Positions 45,201-57,200 of a DNA stretch of 64,000 nucleotides are shown piece after piece. This DNA comes from Uranotaenia lowii (Eukaryota > Arthropoda > Insecta > Diptera > Culicidae), in NCBI RefSeq assembly GCF_029784155.1, contig NC_073692.1, positions 332,091,920-332,155,919 of the forward strand. The letters are read 5' to 3'. A program made the translations under genes and the position numbers. How positions within the stretch are numbered: the first letter of the stretch is position 1; each line of letters begins with the position of its first letter. The notes below the pieces were generated by a model. That model made no database searches. It saw only the letters and a list, made by a program, of their open reading frames with translations, and was not told the DNA's origin.

Positions 45201-48200
45201 TCGCCGACCTGGCTTTTCCGCTTCCAGGCACTGTTGAACGGTCCATGCTCCGACTTTGACCACTGAGGAGGGACCAGATGGGCTTTTCCGGTAACGATAC
45301 TGTAGACAGCCGCCTTGGCTGTTCCGGTCTCGTGGCTGCTGAACGACCCGACTGTTGATATTGCTGCCACCGGGTGCTATCACCTTCAATTTTCCGATTC
45401 CGTTGCGAATCGACGGACCACCTGGCTGTTTTTGCGTACCACCACCGAACGCGGCCGTCCTGGCTTGGCCGACCTTGATTGGACCGAACCGTACGCTTCA
45501 AAGTTCGCATCTCGACTCCCCGGCAGAAGCTTCGTGCGCACACCTGCCACTTTTTTTTCCGGAACTCCCTCTGACGTCTGTCATTTTCCACCACAGCCAC
45601 TGCCAACTTTTGCGAACCGAAAAATGCCCAGTCAGGAGATTTCATCCGACAATGTGTCCGATTTCGGACGAATTCGGCTTGTCGGCGTGTCAATTCGGCT
45701 TGATCTTCGACTGAAGTTTTTCAGTCAGGGTTTTTAGTTTGTTAATCCGATGCACGCTAGCAAAATTTTGCTGAGAAGTGGGTTTTTATTAAAAAATGTT
45801 GCCAGTTCGCTCGTGACATATCAAATCGAGAGAGACAATATTCAATATTAATACAAATGCAACACCTGCTTCGCGTTTCAGTTTGCGGTAGATGTCTTCC
45901 ACCGCCGCAGATGACCTGCCGACTATATCAATGTCATCGGCAAAGCAGATAAGTTGACTGGATCTGTTGAAAATCGTGCCCCGCATTTCGCCCACCGCTC
46001 GTCGAATAACACCTTCTAGCGCCACGTTGAACATCATGCAGGATAGACTATCACCTTGTCGAAGCCCCCTGCGCGATTCGAATGAACTCGACAATTCACC
46101 CGAGATCCGCACACAGCACTGCGTTCCATCCATCGTCGCCTTGATCAGTCTGATCAGCTTCCCGGAAAAGCCGTTCTCGTCCATTATTTTCGTTACGGTC
46201 GATCGTGTCGTATGCGGCTTTGAAGTCGATGAATAGATGGTGCGTAGGGACTTGGTGTTCCCGGCATTTTTGGAGGATTTGCCGTAATGTGAATACCTGG
46301 TCCGTCGTTGACCGTCCCTCCATGAAGCCGGCCTGATGACTTCCCACAAATCTGTTTGCTTGTGGCGTTAGGCGGCGGAGTAGGATTCGGGACAGCACTT
46401 TGTAGGCTGCATTGAGGATAGTGATCGCTCGGTAGTTCTCACAGTCCAATTTGTCGCCCTTCTTGTATATGGGGCATATTACCCCCTCCTTCCACTCCTC
46501 CGGTAGCTGTTCTATGTCCCAGATCCGGACTATCAACCGGTGATGCAATCGGCCAACTTGTCCGTGCCCATTTTGATGAGTTCAGCTGCGATGCCATCCT
46601 TCCCAGCCGACTTGTTTCTATTCAGCTGGCGAATGGCTTCCTTAACCTCACTCATCGTTGGGAGTGGCTCCTCTACGTCGTTGGCTACGCCGGCGATGTA
46701 CCTTCCCCCACCGTCTTGATCTCCTGCATGTGCGCCGTTCAGGTGTTCATCGAAGTGCTGCTTCCACCTTTTGATCACCTCACGATTGTCCGTCAGGATG
46801 CCTCCGTCCTTATCCCGGCACATTTCGGCTAGCGGCACGAAGCCTTTGCGGGATGCGTTGAGTTTCTGATAGAACTTTCGTGTTTCTTGGGAACGATGCA
46901 GCTGCTCCAGCTCCTCGAGCTCCTCCTCCTCCAGGCGGCGCTTTTTCTCCTGGAAAATCTGGACTCGCTGCCCCTTCCGCTGTCGGTGATTTTCCACATT
47001 TCGACGGGTGCCTCTTTGCACTACTGCCGCCCGCGCGGCATTCTCTTCGTCCATCACCCTCCTACACTCCTCGTCGAACCAGTCGTTCCGTCGAGTTTGC
47101 TCCACATAACCGATGACGTTCTCCGCAGCACTGTTGATGGCTGTCTTGATGGTATCCCAACAGTCCTCGAGAGGGGCTTCATCAAGCTCGCCCTCTGCCG
47201 GCAGCGCTGCTTCGACCGATTGCGCGTAGTCTGCCGCGACCTCAGGTTGCTTCAGTCGCGTGATATTTAACCGAGGCGGGCGCCGGTTGCGTGTGTTGTT
47301 CACTACGGAGAGTTTTGGGCGCATCTTCACCATCACCAGATAATGGTCTGACTCGATGTTGGCGCCTCGACAGGATCTGACGTCGATGATATCCGAGAAG
47401 TGCCGGCTGTCAATCAAAACGTGGTCGATCTGTGATTCCGTTTGGTACGGTGATCTCCAGGTGTACTTGTGTGGGAGGCGGTGCTGGAAAAAGATACTAC
47501 GTACGGCCATTCGTTTGGAGGCGGCGAAATCAATAAGTCTGAGGCCGTTTTCGTTGGTCAGCTGGTGCGCACTGAACCTTTCAATTGTCGGTTTAAATTC
47601 CTCCTCCTGGCCGACCTGAGCATTAAAATCCTCGATGACGATCTTGATATCATGTTTTGGGCAACGGTCGTATTCACGCTCCAGCTGCGCGTAAAATTCG
47701 TCTTTGTCGTCACCGGTACTTCCGAGGTGAGGGCTGTGCACGTTGATGATGCTGATGTTGAAAAACCGGCCATTACAGATTATTTTTGTCTAAAATACGG
47801 ATGTTTTCCCCGCAACCTAGGTCGTGATCGCATTAAGTTTGCCTTTCCAAAAGTAAAACGAACAAATGGAAATAAAAATCTATTAAAAAAACCAGTCAAA
47901 ATTCAGCAATAAATATAGTTGTTAGGATCTGATCTATACGCTCTTTGTTGCTATAATACTGTTGCAAATTTATAAAAACTTTGTTACTGCTTTGTCTGGA
48001 AAAAGAAAATGCTTCAACAGCGTTAAAAATAAAAACTACAGAGTTTCATCAATTAACTTGAAAATATTGATAGAGAAATTTCATACAAACTTTCTAACAT
48101 GTGTTTAATGCTGACTCTGTTCAAACATTTCATGTTTTAAAACCAAGTAGGAAGTTTCTAATCTACGCCCGGCAACGCTTAGAACAATTTGAAAAATTTG

Positions 48201-51200
48201 GCCTATTTATAGATAATACATTTTTGCATCTTTTGACCAAATTCCAGTTTTTCAATGAAAATTACAGTGATTATTGTGATGCAATCTTAAATTTCTTGTA
48301 GCTGTTTTGTTTTTTTCAGTCATTGTACACTTGTACAGTAGGGTGTCCCAAAATTGCATAACTTCTGGGAATCTGGGGGCTCACCCTCCAAATGGTAGAT
48401 TAGGATGTGCAGAACAAACTTTTGTATGGGGCCGACTAAAAAAAATCATGTTTAGAGGTTCCGCAAGCGCGATTTTTGAAAAAAGTCCACTTTCAAAAGA
48501 TTTGATTCTAAATAAATTCTGGGTCCAAAACCTTTCATAAAATTTATATACTTTATATTTTTTTAATTTCGTTTGAGTTAAATGCTATACGTGAAAAATG
48601 AAAAATGAACCAAATTTGTATGAAAACTATTTTCAAGAAAACAAATTTTTTTGGTCCAAAAAACTTGCATTCAACTGACCAAAATGTTTACCAAGCGTAG
48701 AATATTTTTGATACCAATGCCATCAAAAGATGCGGATTTTTGTGCACTTAAACTTTGCTGAACAAAACATGTTGATTGTATCATACTGTGAAAGGCCATT
48801 CACGGTTTAATCCTTAACAAAAATCACAATTTAGGATATTTTTTGATTAATTTATCACATTTGTCATAATAAATACCTACTTTAAAATCAAAATACTTGC
48901 AAAAAAAGACATAGATGGTTTAAGGGAGTCATCAGAAGGCCATATGCCATATGCAACAAACTTTGTTTTTAATGAAAAATGATGGGAACGAGATTTACAA
49001 GGTGAATCTATGATTTAAATTTTGATGCTTTCTAGCCTGACTGGTGACTGAATTATGAAAATATTTATTTAAATAAATTTGGTGATTATCCGAAAAAATA
49101 TTTTTTTATCAACAGTGTTGATAATAAAAGCAATATAAAGTTTGTAGATGATATTATTAAGCCAATCCGTTATACTGGGTAAAGTTTTTTACGGCATCGA
49201 AAAATGTAAAAATTTGTACATCTATTGCTCGATGTCATGATCATTCTTTTTATCATTATTACATTGTACATACATGTTTAAAAAAAAATCGACTTTGAAT
49301 AACTTCAAAATAAATTATTGTAGCTGAATATTGTCTGTGTAACAACTTTGGGTCACGACAAGCATTCTAAAAATATAAAGGGTTGAGAAATAAGAATGTT
49401 TTAGCGGAAAAAGTGTTTGGGGTCATTTGAAACCCGTGGCGGCATAAATAGGTTATACGTATACCAATTGTCGGTATGTTTAGTATTAACCGAAAAGTAC
49501 GAAACTTAAAAGCATGACACTCCAACTTTCAGAATACCATTGACTTGTGATGAATTGACTTGTCAAGTCAGTCCACCTATTGCAACGTTGATAAACATTT
49601 TTCTTTATGTCAGATTAAGTCTAAGTGTTTTTGTTCACAAATTGTTTGAGCAAACTCCGATAAATATCCGTAAAACGATTGAAATTTCAAACTCTGAAAA
49701 ACTCCAAATCCAAATAAAAGATAAAAATTTGCTGCAATGTATTTTTAAAATGAAGAACATACTCCTATGTAAGAAGCTATAGAATTACATTCGAAATTAA
49801 TATAAGCTTTAAAAACGTTACCGAAAATCGAAAAAAAAATTCTTAGACAAAACATTAAAAAGTATTGATAAACATGGATTGATGTTAAATTTTACTTTAT
49901 CAATACATGAACAAGTTTTAGTAAATTGGATTGATATTGATTTTTAAAACTGAGGATTCTCGAGTAGGCTGTGGTTGAAAAAGGAAATTGTTGACAGAAG
50001 CTCCGAAAAAAATGAAAATTTAAAAACAAGTATGAGAGTTGTGAAGTATTATGAAGATTACGATGTTTTAGAAGCATAGAGTTGCAGTTATAAAAAAAAC
50101 AAGATTGGATTAGAATTACCCAAGAATTGACCTCAGTTGGTCCGGGATGGAAGATTTGGACCTACTGAAACAAACTCTGAAAATCTGACGAATGTTTTTT
50201 ATCATTGGTGAGTTCGTTTCATGTTATTAGATACAGAGAGTCAAGTGGAAAATGACTGAATCGTGCCTGATCCCTTGAATTGGTTTTAAATAATTTCGTT
50301 CATTTTTTCATGTATTTAAAGTTTAAAAATATTTTGAATTTTCATAACCTTACCCTACATAATCATAAGAAGCGTTTGGCAGGGAACTGTTCTAATTATC
50401 AGATGCTATGTTGAAAAAAATGAAGAACGTAAGTTGCATGCATACAAGTTTAGGCCATGTTGGTGTCAGAAGGAGAAGAAGATTGATATTTATTTTTAAA
50501 AATGATACCTAACCAATCACTCGGAATGTTTAGCCGTTGCATTGTTTAATCATTCTATTCTAGCTGAATCCCAAGTCACACCACTCGCTTAAGATGGCAT
50601 TTAAATTTCCATAACACACCCTCTCTCGTATTTTGCAGTTGGAGGTTCCCCGGTTACCGGCCGACAATGCATCTGTTTTATTATTCTTTTTTTGCACTAT
50701 TGCCCGTTTGATGATAAATAAACACCTCCTACAGAAAGAGCCCACCTGCACCATATTCGATGCCTTATCCGACGATGGTTGCCAATATCGTCACGATATC
50801 GTACGATGTGCTGAAATTTGAATCATCGTGCGATTAGCTGAAAGCGTTCTGGCGGTCTTATCGCTATGCATGAAGGAGGTGTGTTCGAAATGTAGGACTT
50901 TTTTTTCTCTTGTAAGCTTAAGATAGAAACATATGGTGGGTGTTTATCAACAAGAACTCGATATAAGAGATGCACGTAGTAACAATCAGATATGAGCCTC
51001 TTCAAAAACTTTCGAATCAAAATTTTGGGGAAGAGATAATAACGCTTGGCCTTTCAAAAGTCAGATATTGAAAGCACATTTAATTTTTACGAAGAAGGTT
51101 TGTGGTTTTCGGAAAAAATGTTGGAAGAACCCTATGCGCGAAAGTCTACCATTATGGGCGAACTGTTTGCATCACGAATGGAATAACTGCAACATACGCG

Positions 51201-54200
51201 TAGCTAGACGGATGCCCCGCACGGAAGCGGTTGCTGAACATCCATCGAACGATTCTTATCGTTCGACCAAAAAAGTAGCTAGATAAGCAAATTGAATTTA
51301 TTGAAATGAGAGTCATTCAAATGAGAAGAGATCCTAAAGAAAAAAATCCTTTTGAACTTGTGACTGTCTCAAAACTGTTCGACAATGATGATATTCAAAA
51401 AAGTTCGGTTTCCTTATCGCCAGTATTTCAACGGAATAAGTAGAAAAAATTTCGCCGACAGAGATTAAAATATTAGTGAATATGTATTACCTCGCCCTAA
51501 CCAACCAGGAATTGTTGTCAAATTTAGTTAAACAGTATTCTGCAGCTTCCAGGAGGGAACACTAGAAATAATTTGCACCTTTGCAAACCTTTGCAAAAGT
51601 TTGAAAAATTGTAAACTTCGAAATAACTGGAAATGGGCATATGGATATATATTTTTGTGCAAAATATTATTTTGAGTTGATTGCTGATGAAAAGCTTTAT
51701 TTATGGTTTTTTTTCAAAATTTGCAGATTTTATCAGACATACAAAAAGACAGTCGAAAATAAATGTTTATTTTAAATTTCCAATCCAACCGAAATTGTAA
51801 AAGTTTCATATTTAATACTTTCATACTTTTCAGGTTTAAAAATTGTTTTTTGGAACAGTGTCGAGAAAATGGACTGTTTTCAATTGTCGAATCAAAACAA
51901 CCTCTACACATCATTTTTCTGAGTCGCCCTCTTCAGGATAGGTCATCATCTACTGAAATAACCACCGGTTTGAAAAAATATTGAAAGTTATGTTTGTTTT
52001 AGAAAAATGTAACATTCAGTTTTTTTCTTGGCGCTAAGTGTCATGGCGGTTATTGTTCAAGACAAAAATAAAAATTTCAAAAATTTCAATAGTTTTGTGG
52101 GAAGAATATACCCAAGAAATATTTTGCAAAATAGGATCGTTTTAGTTTTTGATCAACGAGGAAATGAAATTCCATGCATTTTTGCCGTTATTTCTTTTTT
52201 TTATTTGCACCCTCTTTGCTGTTATCTTCCCATTGGAGCATATATGATCCACCTCAAAACCGAAATTTTTCAACTGATGCTTCAACTGATGGATCATGAA
52301 AGTACCCAGCCAACATGAAATCGTAAAAGAAATCATCGCCGAACTCGTATATGGATTCAACTCAAATCGGAATCGTAAACGTGTACACTTAACATTCGAC
52401 CATATCGTAAATTCGTCGTAAAAGATGTTTAAACCAAATGAAGTACGACTTTATTCACGAAATGTTGGATGAAGTCGTATTTAGTTCAACCGATGTCAAA
52501 TGAAATCTTATAACCATCACATAAGGTTTCTTAAGACGCATTTTATTCGTACATTAATTACTCTCGTATCTAAATCGTAAATGACTTCAAATAAATTCAT
52601 AAAGAATACCACGTAAGCATCGTCTTTCGTATCTTATGTACATTGTATAGAATGCCACATTAAAAGGCAAATTAACAAAGCCACAAGTGTTATTATAATC
52701 GTATAACCGGTCACTTTACCCACGGTATAAATTCATTTATTGATATCGAATCAGACTCGTATTACCAGACACATACTCCGACATCGTGAATCAAAACTTC
52801 ATCGTATATCAAGCGGACATAAAATGGCATGTGTGTTCGAATTGATGCATTTTTATTATCGTGCCTGAAATTTATCCAGTGAATTGGAAAAATGTGTGAG
52901 TTGAAGCTACTAAAGTGAACATAGGATGAAATAAAAAAGGTAAATTTAAGTTAAGGGAAAATAAAGCTGAGCTTAATGACAATTTTATTTCTCAAACAGG
53001 TACATTCATGAGCAACCGGCCCGGAAAAAGAAACAGCCAACCAAGGAGGAAAGATAAGAAGACATTCCAGATAAAAAGACAATGCTAGTGGCGCAATTTA
53101 TAATTGTAATATTTATTGCAATAATTTGAAGTGTATTAATATTGTTTTTGAATAAAAATCAATTGAATATATATCAGGAATTCGTATTTCTTTCTAGAAT
53201 CGTATTTAAATCACAATAATACACATAATATGCTACATAAAGTGGTTCGCAAAATCGTTTTACGCTCCATATCGTACAAGACAACATAACACCTCGCATA
53301 AAGTGTCGCTTAGACAATCAATCGAATGTCAAATTACTCCACATCGTAAAATAGTACAGCACACATCCTATAGAGTGTGACTTAAGTTGTCAATCGATGT
53401 TCAAAACTCTGAACATCGTATAACACCGTAACACACCTCGCATAAAGTGTGACTTAAAACGCCAATTTATCATCAGATCGCGTCAAGTCGTAAAAGGGTA
53501 AAACAGACATCGCATAAAATGTGGTTGGAACTGTCAATCATCCCATCATCGTAAATGTGTGTGAATCGAATGGTATAATGTAACGTACAACATTCCAACA
53601 ATGCGACATAACGTATCAAATTAAATCAAACATCGTAACAACATCGTATATTGTATTGTCGAAGTCGTAAACCAGAAAATCATCAAATCATGTACGTATA
53701 TCGCCTCCACTTTTGGTAGGTATATGCTTTTTTCAAACATTATATACGATGATTATTATCAGCATAGATGTACGTATATCTTTTGATATACATACCAAAT
53801 TGTTGGCTGGGTAGGCTAAAATAATCCATCTTTTGTTCTAGAACTTTAGTTGTTAATCAATATTTCTATTTTGAAAACGTGAAAAACCTCGTGGGAAGAA
53901 AAGGGTTGATTTCGTAGAATACAGTTTCATAATTTGATAATTAACACTTGAGTTGTGATTCTAAGTGTAGCGCACTCGCAGCAAGCGAGAAACGAGATAT
54001 CTCGTATTTGGTCCGCAAGGTGTTAAGCAGGCGTGGCATGGCTAGTAACAGCTTGCCTAGTTGTCGCCATGAGCGTCGAGATTTAAAATCTCGTATTCTT
54101 AAGATAATTTGGTTGCTTCAAACGTCATGTGCCAATCGAATTTAATAAAATTGAACTTCAACAAAAAAGGTTAAGTTCGATACAGAAGTATGTCGAGAAA

Positions 54201-57200
54201 ATGTACATGGTGGATTGAGTTTTAAAAAGCTGACTACGAAAAAGAAGAAAAAAAAAGGTTTTTTTTTTGTTTTTAAAAGATAAAAGAAAAGCTGAAGAGC
54301 CATTAGACTGCCCCAAATTTGTATGGAAATTTCAAAACCTGTGAATAGTTATGCGCTGCAGGCTAAAATTGATCCAAGGCCGAATACAAGATCTTATGCC
54401 AAATTTGGGCCAGATCGCATCACAGGAAAGAGTCGCTCAACGAGCCTGAAGTTTGTATGGGATTTTGAGACGTTTTGTTCGGGAGAAACATGAAAAAAAC
54501 TGTTTTTCATTATTAAATTTGGTTCCCTTCGGCCGATTTCTTTTGAAAACGGTTTTTCTTGAAGCCTAAATGTTCGATAAGAGTTAGGATAAAAAAGTTA
54601 TTAGGCTTCAAAAATGAGCTAACATTTTCAAGGGTGATATTCATCGCTGTTAATAAGTCGGGGCGGTCAAACATATTGACGCCTCATTAACAGTGATGAA
54701 TACCACCCTCAAAAAAGATAGCCCATTTTTGAAGCCTAATAACTTTTTTATCTTCACTCTAATCGAAAGGCAGTCTTTGGATGAAATATTTGTCCTAATA
54801 AGGGCTTTAAGAAAAATGGTAGTCAAAAGACATCAGCCAAAGGGAACCAAAGTTATTGATGAAAATCAGGTTTTTCATGTTTCTCCTGAACAAAATGTCT
54901 CTAAATCCTATACAAACTCCAGGCTCGTTGAGCGACCCCTTCCCGTGACCCTAGAATTAGTTTTAGCCTTCAGTGCATAACTTTTTAAAAGTCGGGTCAT
55001 ATGGGGATCTATAGAATTTGGTTTTGGTGCTAAAAGTATTTTAAACTACTAAATTGAATGAACTGATCAAGCTTTGTTGACATTAGGAACTCCAAGTTGC
55101 TTGGGAGATATTGCAAGCAGTTCCGTTAAGGCATAATCAGCTCAAATTTTTTTCTTCTTATTAGTACTTTCCAGTTCTATCAAAAAGTCCTGAAACAACT
55201 CAATGAAACTGTACAAAAGACTGAGTCGATTTGGGGTCATTTTTGAATTTTTCAAACCCTGGGGTCTAAAAAGCTTTGTCTTGGTCCAAAACTCATCCTT
55301 GATTTTTTGTAGAATTTTTAAGTAACGTTTACATGAGTAAATTTGAACTTTCAGGTTTGTATGGGGAAATTCATTATTTTGTACTGAAAAATCAACATCA
55401 TTTTTGTTCCTCTTGTGGAACCGAGCCACCTGATGGTTTTGCGCCAATATATAAAATTCCTAAAGCAAATTTTCCGCTGAACAACTTTGTGGAAGACACT
55501 AACTTTGTATTTCATTAGACAAAAAAGTTATTAGCTGTTTAACAGGGGTATGTCTTTTCGCATTGATAAACGATGAATTCAATTGACATCACTGCTGAGT
55601 GCCTAGCGAGGTGTTTCATGACTACTTTTCATGAAATACTTCGCGAGGCTTGAATAGTGATGTCAATTGAATTTATTGTTTATCAATGCGAAAAGACATA
55701 GTCCTGTTAAACAGCTAATAACTTATTTGTCCAATAAGATACGAAGTTACGGCTTTCAACAAAGTTGCTCAGCGGAAAATTTCCTTTAAGAATTTTATAA
55801 ATTGGCACAAAACCATCAGGTGGCTCGGTTCCACAAGAGGAACAAAAATTATGTTGATTTTTCAGTACAAAATATTCAATTTTCCCATGCAAACGTAAAA
55901 GTTACTTAAAAATTCCACAAAAAATCATGGGTGAGTTTTGGACCAAGACAAAGCTTTTTAGACCCCAGGGTTTGAGAAATTATAAAATGACCCCAAATCG
56001 ACTCAGTCTACTATACAAATAAACTGCTAACTATGCAGTTACAATTGGATACTTATTGTATTTTCTTAAATTATTCTTTACAGGTTCGCCCAGAAACGAC
56101 GGAGTTAAGCATCCGCACGGAACGCCAGGTGCCCCGACTTGGGCTGATGTTGGTGGGCTGGGGTGGCAACAATGGATCTACCTTGACGGCCGCCCTGGAA
56201 GCAAACAAGCGTGGCTTGGAGTGGAGAACGCGCACTGGAGTGCAGAAGGCCAACTGGTACGGTTCGATCACACAGGCATCAACCGTCCTGCTGGGTACCG
56301 ATGCCAACGGGCAAGATGTGCACGTCCCCATGAACAAAATGATCCCCATGGTAAACCCGGACGATATCGTCGTCGACGGGTGGGACATTAGTTCGCTGAA
56401 CATCGGTGAGGCCATGGTGAGGGCGCAGGTCCTGGATGTGCAGCTGCAGGATCAGGTATACAAGAAGATGTCTCTGTTGAAGCCGAGACCATCGATCTAC
56501 GATCGTGATTTTATTGCTGCGAATCAGGAGGAAAGGGCGGACAACGTCATTGCCGGAACTCGATACGAACAGTACCAGCAGATCGTTAAGGACATTCGAG
56601 ATTTCAAAAAGAGTTCTGGCGTCGAGAAGATTGTTGTTCTGTGGACGGCCAATACGGAACGATTTGCCGAGGTTAGGGAAGGCTTGAACACTACGATGTC
56701 TGAGTTGGAGAAATCTTTGAAGGAGAATAAATCAGAAATCGCTCCGTCAACTATTTTCGCCATGGCAGCTATCGCCGAAGGGGTAAGAATATTAGATTTT
56801 TTTTTCCATTTTCAGATCGAATAATTAAAAAATATACCAATCAAATATTGTCATCTTTGCAAACAGTGCATCTACATCAACGGGTCACCGCAAAACACTT
56901 TCGTACCAGGGCTTATCGAGATGGCAGAACATCATGGAGCGTTCATTGCAGGAGACGATTTCAAATCGGGGCAAACGAAGCTCAAGTCAGTGTTGGTCGA
57001 CTTTTTGGTTTCCGCTGGTATCAAACCAGTTTCGATTGTCAGCTACAACCATTTGGGTAACAACGACGGTAAAAACTTATCCGCCCCACAACAGTTCCGG
57101 TCTAAAGAGGTATCCTATCGGTAGAATATTTCCAGAAGCTTTTTACTATAAATTCGGATCGACTTTTACAGATTTCGAAGAGCAACGTGGTTGACGACAT

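Noticed and set aside
44986..45693. 235-codon reverse-strand frame as a host gene
   Set aside because: It lies wholly inside an LTR-like insertion, has no recognised domain and overlaps a long frame on the other strand, as GC-rich sequence often does.
48337..48540. CAGTAGGGTGTCCCA phrase as the end of a DNA transposon
   Set aside because: No complementary right end or target duplication was found within several kilobases, so no element can be delimited.
54693..55518. Short frames with a [12 protein letters not shown] peptide as a zinc-binding protein
   Set aside because: The same peptide is coded in mirror on the other arm of a long hairpin, so it reflects the repeat, not selection on a protein.
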